A stretch of 64,000 bases of DNA from DASYML01 sp036399835. GTDB lineage: Bacteria; Acidobacteriota; Blastocatellia; Pyrinomonadales; Pyrinomonadaceae. Below are positions 51,541-59,346 of the stretch, one piece after another. Location of the stretch: the NCBI GenBank assembly GCA_036399835.1, contig DASWMI010000047.1, positions 1 through 64,000 of the forward strand. The letters are read 5' to 3'. Below the pieces are notes generated by a model. It had not been told where the DNA came from. It saw nothing but the letters and a program-made list of their open reading frames with translations, and searched no databases. The translations under genes and the position numbers were made by a program. Numbering within the stretch: the first letter of the stretch is position 1; each line of letters opens with the position of its first letter.

Positions 51541-54408
51541 ATGAGACTCCGAACCATCATCATAGGTCTGCTACTGGCCTTCATCTTCACTTACACGGTC
51601 GCTAACTTCTACGTCTTTTTTTCGCTTCATCACATGCTGGCGGAAAGGGGTTGGAATGCCGCGCCGAAAGAAGCTGGCGGTCCAGAATTGGTTGTTCAAG
51701 TCTCGCCGGACGGACCAGCCTCCGCGCTCGAAATCGGTGATGAAGTGCTGGCTATCAACAATGAACGGGTCGAGCGCTCTGATTTCAAAACGGAGAATGC
51801 TTTTCGCAAGATTAAGCACGGCGATAACTACACGATGCTGGTCCGGCGCGGAGGCGAGTTGCGGGAGCTGACCTTTAACAGGAGAATCGGCGCTCCGCTC
51901 AGACTCTGGCTGCCGGGAACGCTGACTACCGCTACGACTTCTCTTATCTTTTTCCTCGTCGGCTTTGCCGTTTTCGCGCTCCAGAAGGAGAACAAGCAGG
52001 CGCAGTTGCTTGCCATGTGCCTGGTTCTATCGGCTTCGGCCTTCGGGCTTCCGCAGCCGTTTGAGGAGACGCCAGCCTGGTTCACTTTTTTGATGGCGAC
52101 CGGCTTTGTGCTCAGGCAACTCTTTCCGGCCCTCTTCTTACATCTCTTTTTAGTCTTCCCTGAGCCTTCGCCTATCCTCCGCCGTTTTCCAAGACTGGAA
52201 TTTTATCTCTACCTGCCGACCCTCGTTCTGGCGTTTCCCGTTTACGCCATCATGGTCACGCTCTGGGCCGTGAACCCGGAGCGAATGCTGGAATTTATAC
52301 TGGCGCGGCGCGTGTTGCTGGCATCGGTCAATTTAATTCAGATGGCCCATATTCTTCTGGCCTTACTGTTGCTGGTCCTCAAGTATAGAAAGGCCAATCT
52401 GGTCTCGCGCCGCAAGTTGCGCATCGTGCTCGTCGGTAGTCTCGTTGGCTTCGTGCCCTTGATCACATGGTTGCTGGTTTTGAATCTCTCTCATCTCGAA
52501 CAGGTACACCGGTCAATAGTTATACCGGGCTGGATTGTCGTCAACATCTTTTTCTGGATGATGCCGCTTTCATTCGCCTACGCAATACTTCGTCATCAGG
52601 TCATCCCCATCAGCCTGATGATTCGTCGCAGCGTGCAATATCTGCTCGCCAAAAATGCCCTGCGCATTTTGCTGGTCCTGCCGCTCGTCGGCCTCCTGCT
52701 CTCAATCGCGCTCGACCCGCATCGCACGCTGGCAGACATTCTTTTCCGCAGCTCGTTCTATGTTTACCTGCTTGCCATCGCGGCTATCGCGCTCGGGCTG
52801 GTCTTTCGCAGGCGTTTGGGCGAATGGGTTGACCGCAAGTTTTTCCGCGAGCACTACAACCAGGAACGGGTGCTGCGCGAGCTGATTGACGATGTCAAAA
52901 AGCTCGACTCGATTCCTGAGATGTCCAGGCGCGTCACGGAGCGCGTCAATACGGCGCTGCATCCCGAACAGATTTATCTCTTCTATCGTGAAGAGGGGCA
53001 GCGCGATCTCTCCTTGAGCTACACGTCGGGCGGGACTTCGCAGGAATTGAAGATCCCGGAAGAGTTTCAACTGCTGCACTTCATGGAGCTACAGGGCGAC
53101 GCGCAGGATTTTCCTTTCCCGCAGAGGAACAACCTGCCGCAGAGCGAGAAGGAATGGCTCGCGCAGCTTGGCACGAATCTGATCGTGCCGCTGACGGGGA
53201 CGGACACGCGTCTCTCCGGGCTGCTCCTCCTGGGCCAGAAGAAATCCGAAGTGCCTTACACGACGGACGACCGCGAGCTGCTGGAAACCCTCGCCGGGCA
53301 GATTGCCATCGTCTATGAAAACGTCCGCCTCAAAACACGCGTGGACCAGGACCGCAAGATTAAACATGAAGTGCTCTCGCGCGTCGCCGGGCAGAATATG
53401 AACGTCCTCAAGGAATGCCCGCGTTGCGGCGCGTGCTTCGATATAGCGACGCTGGCATGCACGCATGACGGGGCAGAACTAACGCTCTCGCTCCCGGTCG
53501 AGCGGACCATCGAAGGGCGTTATCGTCTTGACCGCCTGATCGGCAAGGGCGGGATGGGCGCTGTCTACGAGGCTGCGGATTTACGTCTTAATCGCAAGGT
53601 CGCCGTCAAGATTCTGATGGGCAGCATGTTCGGCAACAGCGAAGCCCTGCGCCGCTTCGAGCGCGAAGCACAGGCCTCCGCCCGACTACATCATCCGAAT
53701 ATCACGGTCATACACGATTACGGACTGCTCAGCACGGAAGGCGCGTATCTCGTCATGGAGCTAATAGAGGGCGAGACCCTGGGCAAACAGATTAAGCGAC
53801 AGGTTTGCCTTGAACCGCAGGTGGCCGCGGACATTTTCGGTCAGTTGCTCGAAGGTCTGGGAGCCGCGCACAGACAGGGCATCATCCACCGTGACCTCAA
53901 GCCGGAAAACATCCTGCTCTCGAAAAATGAAAGAGGGCAGCTCATCGTTCGGATTCTGGATTTCGGTCTGGCGAAGATGACCTTGCAGGACGGAGTTGAC
54001 GCTAACAGCCCGACCGCTCCGATGACGACTCCCGGAGCCGTCATGGGCACATTCGGCTATATGTCGCCCGAACAGTTGACGGGCGGCGAGGTGGACCAGA
54101 GGAGCGACCTTTTCTCTGTCGGCGTCATGATTGTCGAGGCGCTCACGGGGCAGCGCCCTTTCAACGGCAAGACCTATCATGAATTGCTGAATAACATCCT
54201 GCAAAAACCCTTTCACCTCGCGGAAGATTCGCCGGAGGCGCAAAGGCTGGACCATGCTTTGCAAAAATGTCTGGCGAAAGACCGTGCGCAGCGTTTCAGC
54301 TCAGCCGCAGAGATGCAGCGCGAGCTAATCCCGGCCATACAGGATTACCCTTTGCCCACTCCGCGCCAGCCTGCCAGCCTCGATGCGGACACTATCATCC
54401 TGAACTAG
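51541..54408 (+). CDS. Membrane Ser/Thr protein kinase with PDZ, multi-helix, GAF and zinc-ribbon parts
   Basis: A 955-residue protein. Order: membrane helix (5-27), PDZ-like domain about 45-115 (VQVSPDGPASALEIGDEVLAINNERV), about seven to nine helices from 125 to 420, a GAF-like domain about 445-605 (IPEMSRRVTERVNTALHPEQIYLFYREEG ... DRELLETLAGQIAIVYENVRL), a cysteine cluster at 620-640 (CPRCGACFDIATLACTHDG), and a kinase domain from about 660 with GKGGMGAVYEA, VAVKIL, HRDLKPENIL, DFGLAK and GTFGYMSPEQ. All catalytic residues are intact. The N-terminal part resembles sensor histidine kinases, here coupled to a Hanks-type kinase. It precedes kynureninase by 252 bases; the ligand is unknown. 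Confidence 0.88.
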   Translation: MRLRTIIIGLLLAFIFTYTVANFYVFFSLHHMLAERGWNAAPKEAGGPELVVQVSPDGPASALEIGDEVLAINNERVERSDFKTENAFRKIKHGDNYTMLVRRGGELRELTFNRRIGAPLRLWLPGTLTTATTSLIFFLVGFAVFALQKENKQAQLLAMCLVLSASAFGLPQPFEETPAWFTFLMATGFVLRQLFPALFLHLFLVFPEPSPILRRFPRLEFYLYLPTLVLAFPVYAIMVTLWAVNPERMLEFILARRVLLASVNLIQMAHILLALLLLVLKYRKANLVSRRKLRIVLVGSLVGFVPLITWLLVLNLSHLEQVHRSIVIPGWIVVNIFFWMMPLSFAYAILRHQVIPISLMIRRSVQYLLAKNALRILLVLPLVGLLLSIALDPHRTLADILFRSSFYVYLLAIAAIALGLVFRRRLGEWVDRKFFREHYNQERVLRELIDDVKKLDSIPEMSRRVTERVNTALHPEQIYLFYREEGQRDLSLSYTSGGTSQELKIPEEFQLLHFMELQGDAQDFPFPQRNNLPQSEKEWLAQLGTNLIVPLTGTDTRLSGLLLLGQKKSEVPYTTDDRELLETLAGQIAIVYENVRLKTRVDQDRKIKHEVLSRVAGQNMNVLKECPRCGACFDIATLACTHDGAELTLSLPVERTIEGRYRLDRLIGKGGMGAVYEAADLRLNRKVAVKILMGSMFGNSEALRRFEREAQASARLHHPNITVIHDYGLLSTEGAYLVMELIEGETLGKQIKRQVCLEPQVAADIFGQLLEGLGAAHRQGIIHRDLKPENILLSKNERGQLIVRILDFGLAKMTLQDGVDANSPTAPMTTPGAVMGTFGYMSPEQLTGGEVDQRSDLFSVGVMIVEALTGQRPFNGKTYHELLNNILQKPFHLAEDSPEAQRLDHALQKCLAKDRAQRFSSAAEMQRELIPAIQDYPLPTPRQPASLDADTIILN

Positions 54409-54448
54409 CCTCCGTTTCTCTTCACGCTCTCTGCGTTTAAGAGAGTAA

Positions 54449-54573
54449 TTCAAAACCGGAACATCAGCCACCGCAGACACAGAGAGCAGATAAATCAGGA
54501 TGTAGGAAGACTATTCAACACATCTTTCCTGCCTTTTCTCTGTGTCTCTGCGCCTGCGGTGGCTGGTTTTGAA
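54449..54573. repeat. Long inverted repeat between the kinase and kynureninase genes
   Basis: TTCAAAACC...CAGCCACCGCAG...ACACAGAG pairs with CTCTGTGT...CTGCGGTGGCTG...GGTTTTGAA, about 29 paired bases with two internal loops. The central loop spans about 50 bases. It may end transcription of the kinase gene and may form an attenuating structure ahead of the catabolic genes. Confidence 0.8.
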
Positions 54574-54660
54574 AATTGGAAATCGCTCTCAAAGCGCAAA
54601 CCGGATAGACGTTAGAGGTCTAGATTTATATACTGTCAAAAGGCAGGAGGAGATCAGTTT

Positions 54661-55851
54661 TTGACAGACGAGCTTTTAAAGTGGCGCGGGGAATTTCCGA
54701 TTCTGGAGAGCGTTGTCTATCTCATTTCGCACAGTCTCGGCGCGATGCCGCGTGCGACCTTCGAGCGGCTGCATGATTACGCCGAAGTGTGGGCGACGCG
54801 CGGCGTGCGCGCCTGGGCCGAAGGCTGGTGGGAGATGCCCATCACGCTCGGCGACGAGGTGGCGAAGATTATCGGTGCCGAGCCTCAGACGGTCGCCATG
54901 CACCAGAACGTTTCCATCTGCCAGTCGCTCATCCTCTCCTGCTTCGAGCCTGTCGGGAAGAGAAACAAGATCGTCTACGAAGAACTCAACTTCCCTTCCG
55001 TGATGTATGTCTACGAAGCGCACGCGCGCGATGGTCGCTTTCGTATCGAGAAGGTCAAATCGGATGACGGCATCACAGTCCCGCTCGAACGCTTTCTCGC
55101 GGCCATAGATGAAGAGACGCTCCTTGTGCCCTTCTCGCATGTTCTCTTTAAGAGCGCCTTCTTGCAGGATGCACGCGCCATCATCGAGCGCGCACACGAG
55201 GTCGGCGCTTATGTGGTCATGGATACTTACCAGTCCGCCGGGACAGTTCCCTTCAACGTCAAAGAGCTGGACGTGGATTTTGCCACGGGCGGGTCGGTCA
55301 AGTGGCTCTGCGGTGGTCCGGGCGCTGGCTATCTCTACGTGCGGCCAGACCTGCAACAGCGTTTAGAGCCGCAGACGACCGGCTGGATGGCACACGAAGC
55401 GCCCTTCGCCTTCGAGAGCGGCCCGATACGCTATGCGCCGGGCATCACGCGCTTTCTGCACGGCTCGCCGGCCATCCCTGCGCTTTACGCAGCCGAGAGC
55501 GGCTATCGCATCATCAACCAGATCGGCGTCGAACGGATTCGCGCCAAAAGCATAAGGCAGACGACGCGCCTCATAGAGCTGGCCGAGGAAGCCGGCTTTC
55601 GCGTCACCAGCCCGCATGATGCCGAGAGGCGCGGCGGCACTGTCACCATCAACGTCGAACATGCCGCCAGCTTTACACAGGAACTGATTCGCCGCGAGTT
55701 TATCGTAGATTATCGCCCCGGCGCAGGCATACGCATCTCGCCGCACTTCTACACCAGGGATGAAGAGATCGAACTTGTCATCCGCGAGATGCGCAACATA
55801 CGCGAGACACGCGCCTACGCCGCACACGAAACAGCAGGAGCAGCATTTTAA
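54661..55851 (+). CDS. Kynureninase-like PLP enzyme
   Basis: A 396-residue fold-type I PLP enzyme. The start is TTG, supported by AGGAGG nine bases upstream. The opening FPILESVVYLISHSLGAMPRAT and ending GAGIRISPHFYTRDEEIELVI are typical of KynU. The PLP lysine lies in FATGGSVKWLCGGPGAGYLYVRP near residue 218, with the cofactor Asp in VVMDTYQSAGTVP. Kynureninase converts kynurenine to anthranilate plus alanine. Tryptophan 2,3-dioxygenase follows 79 bases later. N-formylkynurenine formamidase is missing from the window. Confidence 0.88.
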   Translation: MTDELLKWRGEFPILESVVYLISHSLGAMPRATFERLHDYAEVWATRGVRAWAEGWWEMPITLGDEVAKIIGAEPQTVAMHQNVSICQSLILSCFEPVGKRNKIVYEELNFPSVMYVYEAHARDGRFRIEKVKSDDGITVPLERFLAAIDEETLLVPFSHVLFKSAFLQDARAIIERAHEVGAYVVMDTYQSAGTVPFNVKELDVDFATGGSVKWLCGGPGAGYLYVRPDLQQRLEPQTTGWMAHEAPFAFESGPIRYAPGITRFLHGSPAIPALYAAESGYRIINQIGVERIRAKSIRQTTRLIELAEEAGFRVTSPHDAERRGGTVTINVEHAASFTQELIRREFIVDYRPGAGIRISPHFYTRDEEIELVIREMRNIRETRAYAAHETAGAAF

Positions 55852-55854
55852 GAG

Positions 55855-55926
55855 TTGTCACAGGTGACGCCTGATAGTCGCCAAGTGAGCGACCTGTGCT
55901 TGCCCGTCATCCGTCACCCGTCACCC
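55855..55926. repeat. GTCACAGGTGACG / CCGTCACCC repeat
   Basis: Short GTCAC and GGTGAC words repeat across the whole 79-base gap between kynureninase and tryptophan dioxygenase. Pairing is imperfect. The words match those at 26427-26514 and 58791-58858. Confidence 0.5.
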
Positions 55927-55930
55927 GATT

Positions 55931-56791
55931 ATGCCTAACGAATACGGTCAGAACGCGCCTCTTTCTTACAATAAATACTTGCGCGTGCCAGAGCTGATTG
56001 CTTTACAGAGCTGTCTTTCCGACCCGGCGCATCATGATGAATTGCTCTTCATCACCATTCACCAGGCTTACGAGCTGTGGTTCAAGCAGGTGCTTCACGA
56101 GATAGACGCGGCCATCGCTCTGACGAATGAGGATCGCGCGCCGCTGGCGACGCGTGCGCTGCGGCGCGTCTGCGAGATTGAAAAAGTCCTGGTCCAGCAG
56201 ATTCACATTCTGGAGACGATGACGCCGATCAGCTTCCTCGGCTTTCGCGACGAGCTAAACCCCGCGAGCGGCTTTCAATCCATGCAGTTTCGCGAGATAG
56301 AATTTTCTTCCGGCCTCAAGCAGCAGGAGACGCTCGACAGCTTTCGCTCGGATGATTTCGCTTACCGACGACTCGAAGCACGTTATCTGGGAGGGACGCT
56401 GGGCGATGCCTTCTACGCTCTGCTCCGCAGGCGAGGTCTGGACGCGCCTGCGGACGATGCCGCGCTGAGACAGGAAGAGCGTCAGGCGGCTTACCACAAG
56501 CGCACGCGAGCAGCCCTCGAAGTGCTGACGCATTTCGAGAGCCGCTACGAAGAGTTTGAGCTGGCCGAAGCCCTTCTGGACCACGATGAATACTTCGCGC
56601 TCTGGCGCTCGCATCACATCAAAATGGTCGAGCGGATGGTCGGCACCAAGCGCGGCACGGGCGGCTCTGAAGGCGTCGGCTACCTGCGCACGACGCTCGA
56701 TTATAAATTCTTCCCGGAGCTCTGGGAGGCGCGCACCCATCTGGACCCGGGGCACGGCGCGGCGAGCTGCCCCTTCGCAGGTCAGCAATAA
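55931..56791 (+). CDS. kynA: Tryptophan 2,3-dioxygenase
   Basis: A 286-residue haem dioxygenase. Diagnostic motifs are YNKYLRVPELIALQSCLS, FITIHQAYELWFKQVLHEID (distal-site His), FLGFRDELNPASGFQSMQFREIE (substrate Arg and haem contacts) and LWRSHHIKMVERMVGTKRGTGGSEGVGYLRTTL (proximal haem His and the glycine loop). It opens the indole ring of tryptophan to N-formylkynurenine. It lies between kynureninase and the CoA-ligase gene, which sets up the route to anthranilate and its CoA ester. The length is normal for the bacterial enzyme. Confidence 0.96.
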   Translation: MPNEYGQNAPLSYNKYLRVPELIALQSCLSDPAHHDELLFITIHQAYELWFKQVLHEIDAAIALTNEDRAPLATRALRRVCEIEKVLVQQIHILETMTPISFLGFRDELNPASGFQSMQFREIEFSSGLKQQETLDSFRSDDFAYRRLEARYLGGTLGDAFYALLRRRGLDAPADDAALRQEERQAAYHKRTRAALEVLTHFESRYEEFELAEALLDHDEYFALWRSHHIKMVERMVGTKRGTGGSEGVGYLRTTLDYKFFPELWEARTHLDPGHGAASCPFAGQQ

Positions 56792-56878
56792 ATCGGGATG
56801 AGCTTCGCTTGAGAAGCTCATCGAAGAATCAACAGGCACTCGATCTCGTCCAAGTCTACATGGAGGCTTGCCCATACT

Positions 56879-57196
56879 ATGACGAATGAGCGCAGAAGAG
56901 CAGCGCGCGTGCTGGTCAATCTCCCGGTCCAATGGGAGGGCGTGCTGGAAAAGCACATCGGCACGATCAGCGACCTCAGCCTGACCGGCTGCTTTGTCCT
57001 CACCGATGGCGAAGTCAAAGACGGCGAACTCATCTACATTGAAATCAATGTGCCCTCCCTGATGCACATGCAGTTATCCGGCGAGGTCGTCTATTCCGCC
57101 CTCGAAATCGGTTTTGCTTTGCGCTTTAACAAAATGAGCGCGACCGAGCAGATGCTGCTCGACCGTCTGGTGGACCATTTTCGCAAGAGAGAATAA
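56879..57196 (+). CDS. Single-domain PilZ protein
   Basis: A 105-residue PilZ protein: arginine motif ERRRAARV at the N-terminus and DLSLTGCFVL (DxSxxG) near residue 32, then ALRFNKMSATEQMLLDRLVDHF at the end. It should bind cyclic-di-GMP. It lies between the tryptophan dioxygenase and ligase genes, 28 bases before the latter, so is probably in the same transcript, which would place a c-di-GMP reader inside the catabolic operon. Confidence 0.85.
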   Translation: MTNERRRAARVLVNLPVQWEGVLEKHIGTISDLSLTGCFVLTDGEVKDGELIYIEINVPSLMHMQLSGEVVYSALEIGFALRFNKMSATEQMLLDRLVDHFRKRE

Positions 57197-57224
57197 GAGA
57201 CGGCTTTATCTTCCATAGCAGACA

Positions 57225-58808
57225 ATGAAGATAGAATTTCCCGAACGCTTTAACATGGCCGACTATTTCCTCTATCACAACCTGGAGGAAGGGCGCGAGC
57301 ATAAGACCTGTCTTTATTACGAAGACCAGTCCTACACCTACGGCGAGACGGCGCGGATGTCGAATCGTCTGGGCAATGCGCTCAGAGAGCTTGGCGTGGA
57401 GATGGAAGACCGCGTGCTGATAGCCCTGCCAGACTGCCCGCAGTTTGTCTGGACCTGGTTCGGGACGAGCCGCATCGGCGCGGTCATCACGATGGTTAAT
57501 CCACTGCTGCCCGCCGCGGACTATCAATATTACCTGGAATATACGCGCGCTCGCGTCGCAGTCATACACGAATCAATGGTCCGGACATTCATTGAAGCTG
57601 CACGCGGGGCCGGACACCTGCGCCACGTGCTCATTGTCGGCGGCGAGCATGACAGCGCGGAGGGCGGCGCTACCGCAAAGTTTCACTCTTTCGAGCAGCT
57701 TGCTGACGCGATGCCGGAAGATTGCGTGGCGGCCCCGACGCACCGCGACGACATAGCCATCTGGCTTTTCACCTCAGGCTCGACGGGCCACCCGAAGGGC
57801 GCTGTCCATCTGCAACACGATTTGCCCTTCAACACGGAAGTCTTCGCCAAGCGAACCATCGGCGTCAGAGAGGAAGACATCACGGTCTCCGTGCCCAAGC
57901 TCTTTTTCGGCTACGCGACGGGGACAAATCTGCTGTTCCCTTTCGCTGTCGGCGGCGCGACCGCGCTCTTCTCCGAGCGCGCGACCCCCGAGCGTATGTT
58001 CGAGGTCATAGAGCGTTATCAAGCTAGCGTGCTGACCACCGTCCCGACGATGATTAACGCCATGCTCAACCTTGAAGGAGTGGACCAGCGCAGTAGCCTC
58101 TCGTCTTTACGCTTCTGCTACTCCGCCGGCGAGGCGCTCCCCTCCGAGCTTTACCACCGCTGGAAGGATGCCTTCGGCGTGGAAATCTACGACGGCATAG
58201 GCTCTGCCGAGATGTTTCACATCTACATCACGAATCGCCCGGGGGATGTCAGGCCCGGCAGCCTGGGCCGCATCGTCGAAGGCTACGAAGCCAGGATTGC
58301 GGATGCCGAAGGACGCGAAGTCTCTACCGGAGAGATGGGCACGCTGCGTATCAAGGGCGACTCGGCGGCGCTCTGCTACTGGAACGCGCACGAGAAATCG
58401 AAAGAGACTTTCGCGGGCGACTGGTGTACGACCGGAGACCAATTTCATCTGGACCAGGAGGGCTACTACTGGTATCACGGGCGCACGGACGACATGCTCA
58501 AGGTCTCCGGCATCTTCGTTGCACCGGCGGAGATTGAAAACTGCCTGCTCCAGCACAGGGCCGTGCAGGAATGCGCCGTCATCGGTCACGAAGAGGGCGA
58601 CCAACTGGTCAAGCCCAAAGCCTTTATCGTCCTCCGCGAAGGCTTGACGTCTTCGGAAGAGCTGGCACAGGAGATTAAAGAGTTCGTCAAATCAAAGCTC
58701 GCGCTTTACAAATACCCGCGTTGGATAGAGTTCATCACCTCTTTACCAAAAAATGATCGCGGCAAGATTGACCGCAAACGACTAAAAGCCGTGACGGGTG
58801 ACAAGTGA
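57225..58808 (+). CDS. Benzoate/2-aminobenzoate-type CoA ligase
   Basis: A 527-residue acyl-AMP-forming ligase. The P-loop-like motif is LFTSGSTGHPKGAVHLQHDL; others are SVPKLFFGYATGTNLLFPF, YDGIGSAEMFHIYITN, GDWCTTGDQFHLDQEGYYWYHGRTDDMLKVSGIFVAPAEIE and the catalytic Lys in LPKNDRGKIDRKRL. The FFGYATG and GSAEMFHIY blocks are typical of the benzoate-CoA ligase group, which includes 2-aminobenzoate-CoA ligase. It would activate anthranilate from kynureninase, and possibly benzoate for boxB/boxC. The last codons and stop fall inside a TGACAGG-type repeat. Confidence 0.9.
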   Translation: MKIEFPERFNMADYFLYHNLEEGREHKTCLYYEDQSYTYGETARMSNRLGNALRELGVEMEDRVLIALPDCPQFVWTWFGTSRIGAVITMVNPLLPAADYQYYLEYTRARVAVIHESMVRTFIEAARGAGHLRHVLIVGGEHDSAEGGATAKFHSFEQLADAMPEDCVAAPTHRDDIAIWLFTSGSTGHPKGAVHLQHDLPFNTEVFAKRTIGVREEDITVSVPKLFFGYATGTNLLFPFAVGGATALFSERATPERMFEVIERYQASVLTTVPTMINAMLNLEGVDQRSSLSSLRFCYSAGEALPSELYHRWKDAFGVEIYDGIGSAEMFHIYITNRPGDVRPGSLGRIVEGYEARIADAEGREVSTGEMGTLRIKGDSAALCYWNAHEKSKETFAGDWCTTGDQFHLDQEGYYWYHGRTDDMLKVSGIFVAPAEIENCLLQHRAVQECAVIGHEEGDQLVKPKAFIVLREGLTSSEELAQEIKEFVKSKLALYKYPRWIEFITSLPKNDRGKIDRKRLKAVTGDK

Positions 58809-58858
58809 CAGGTGACAGGATAAAAGCTTGTTCTTTCTTGTCACCTGTCACCTGTCAC
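58791..58858. repeat. GTGACAGGTGACA hairpin overlapping the ligase stop codon
   Basis: GTGACGGGTGACAAGTGACA GGTGACA on the left faces TGTCACCTGTCACCTGTCAC on the right; GTGACAGGTGACA (58805-58817) pairs perfectly with TGTCACCTGTCAC. The left arm encodes the last residues of the ligase (VTGDK) and its TGA stop. Confidence 0.85.
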
Positions 58859-58865
58859 ATCAATT

Positions 58866-59279
58866 ATGCCTTTCTCCACACGCATCAAGGTACGCTTCGG
58901 CGACGCGGACCCGGCGGGGCTGGTTTACTATCCGGTCATCTTTCATTATTTCCACATCGCGCTCGAAGAGTTTTTTGCGGGGCGTTGCGGGGTCAGCTAT
59001 CAGAGGTTGATGAAAGAGGAGCGGCTGGGCTTTCCGACTGTCAACGTGCAGGCCGAGTTTTTCGCGCCGCTGGTTTACGGCGATGAGGTCGAGGTGGAAA
59101 TCTACGTCTCGCAGACGGGCCGCTCTTCGGCCATCTTTGAGTACAGTGCGCGGCGCACGAGCGATCATCAGCTCTGCGCGCGCTCGACGCAGGTCCAGGT
59201 GGCGATGAATCTTGATGAGAGGCGAGCGATACCCATTCCCGAAAAGTACAAAAGCATCTTTGCCGCGAGCGCCGATTGA
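58866..59279 (+). CDS. Acyl-CoA thioesterase, 4-hydroxybenzoyl-CoA thioesterase type
   Basis: A 137-residue hot-dog protein. The motif RFGDADPAGLVYYPVIFHYFHIALEEFF holds the catalytic Asp of 4HBT-type thioesterases. It would hydrolyse an aromatic or ring-derived CoA ester, perhaps to release CoA when intermediates pile up or to undo wrong activation. Its position right after the aromatic-CoA ligase supports such a proof-reading role (inference). Confidence 0.9.
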   Translation: MPFSTRIKVRFGDADPAGLVYYPVIFHYFHIALEEFFAGRCGVSYQRLMKEERLGFPTVNVQAEFFAPLVYGDEVEVEIYVSQTGRSSAIFEYSARRTSDHQLCARSTQVQVAMNLDERRAIPIPEKYKSIFAASAD

Positions 59280-59346
59280 GCTTTGCTGAACTGCTCGCAC
59301 GTCTGATGAGCAAGCACTTCATCATCGCTTCGTCAGCCGGACATCA

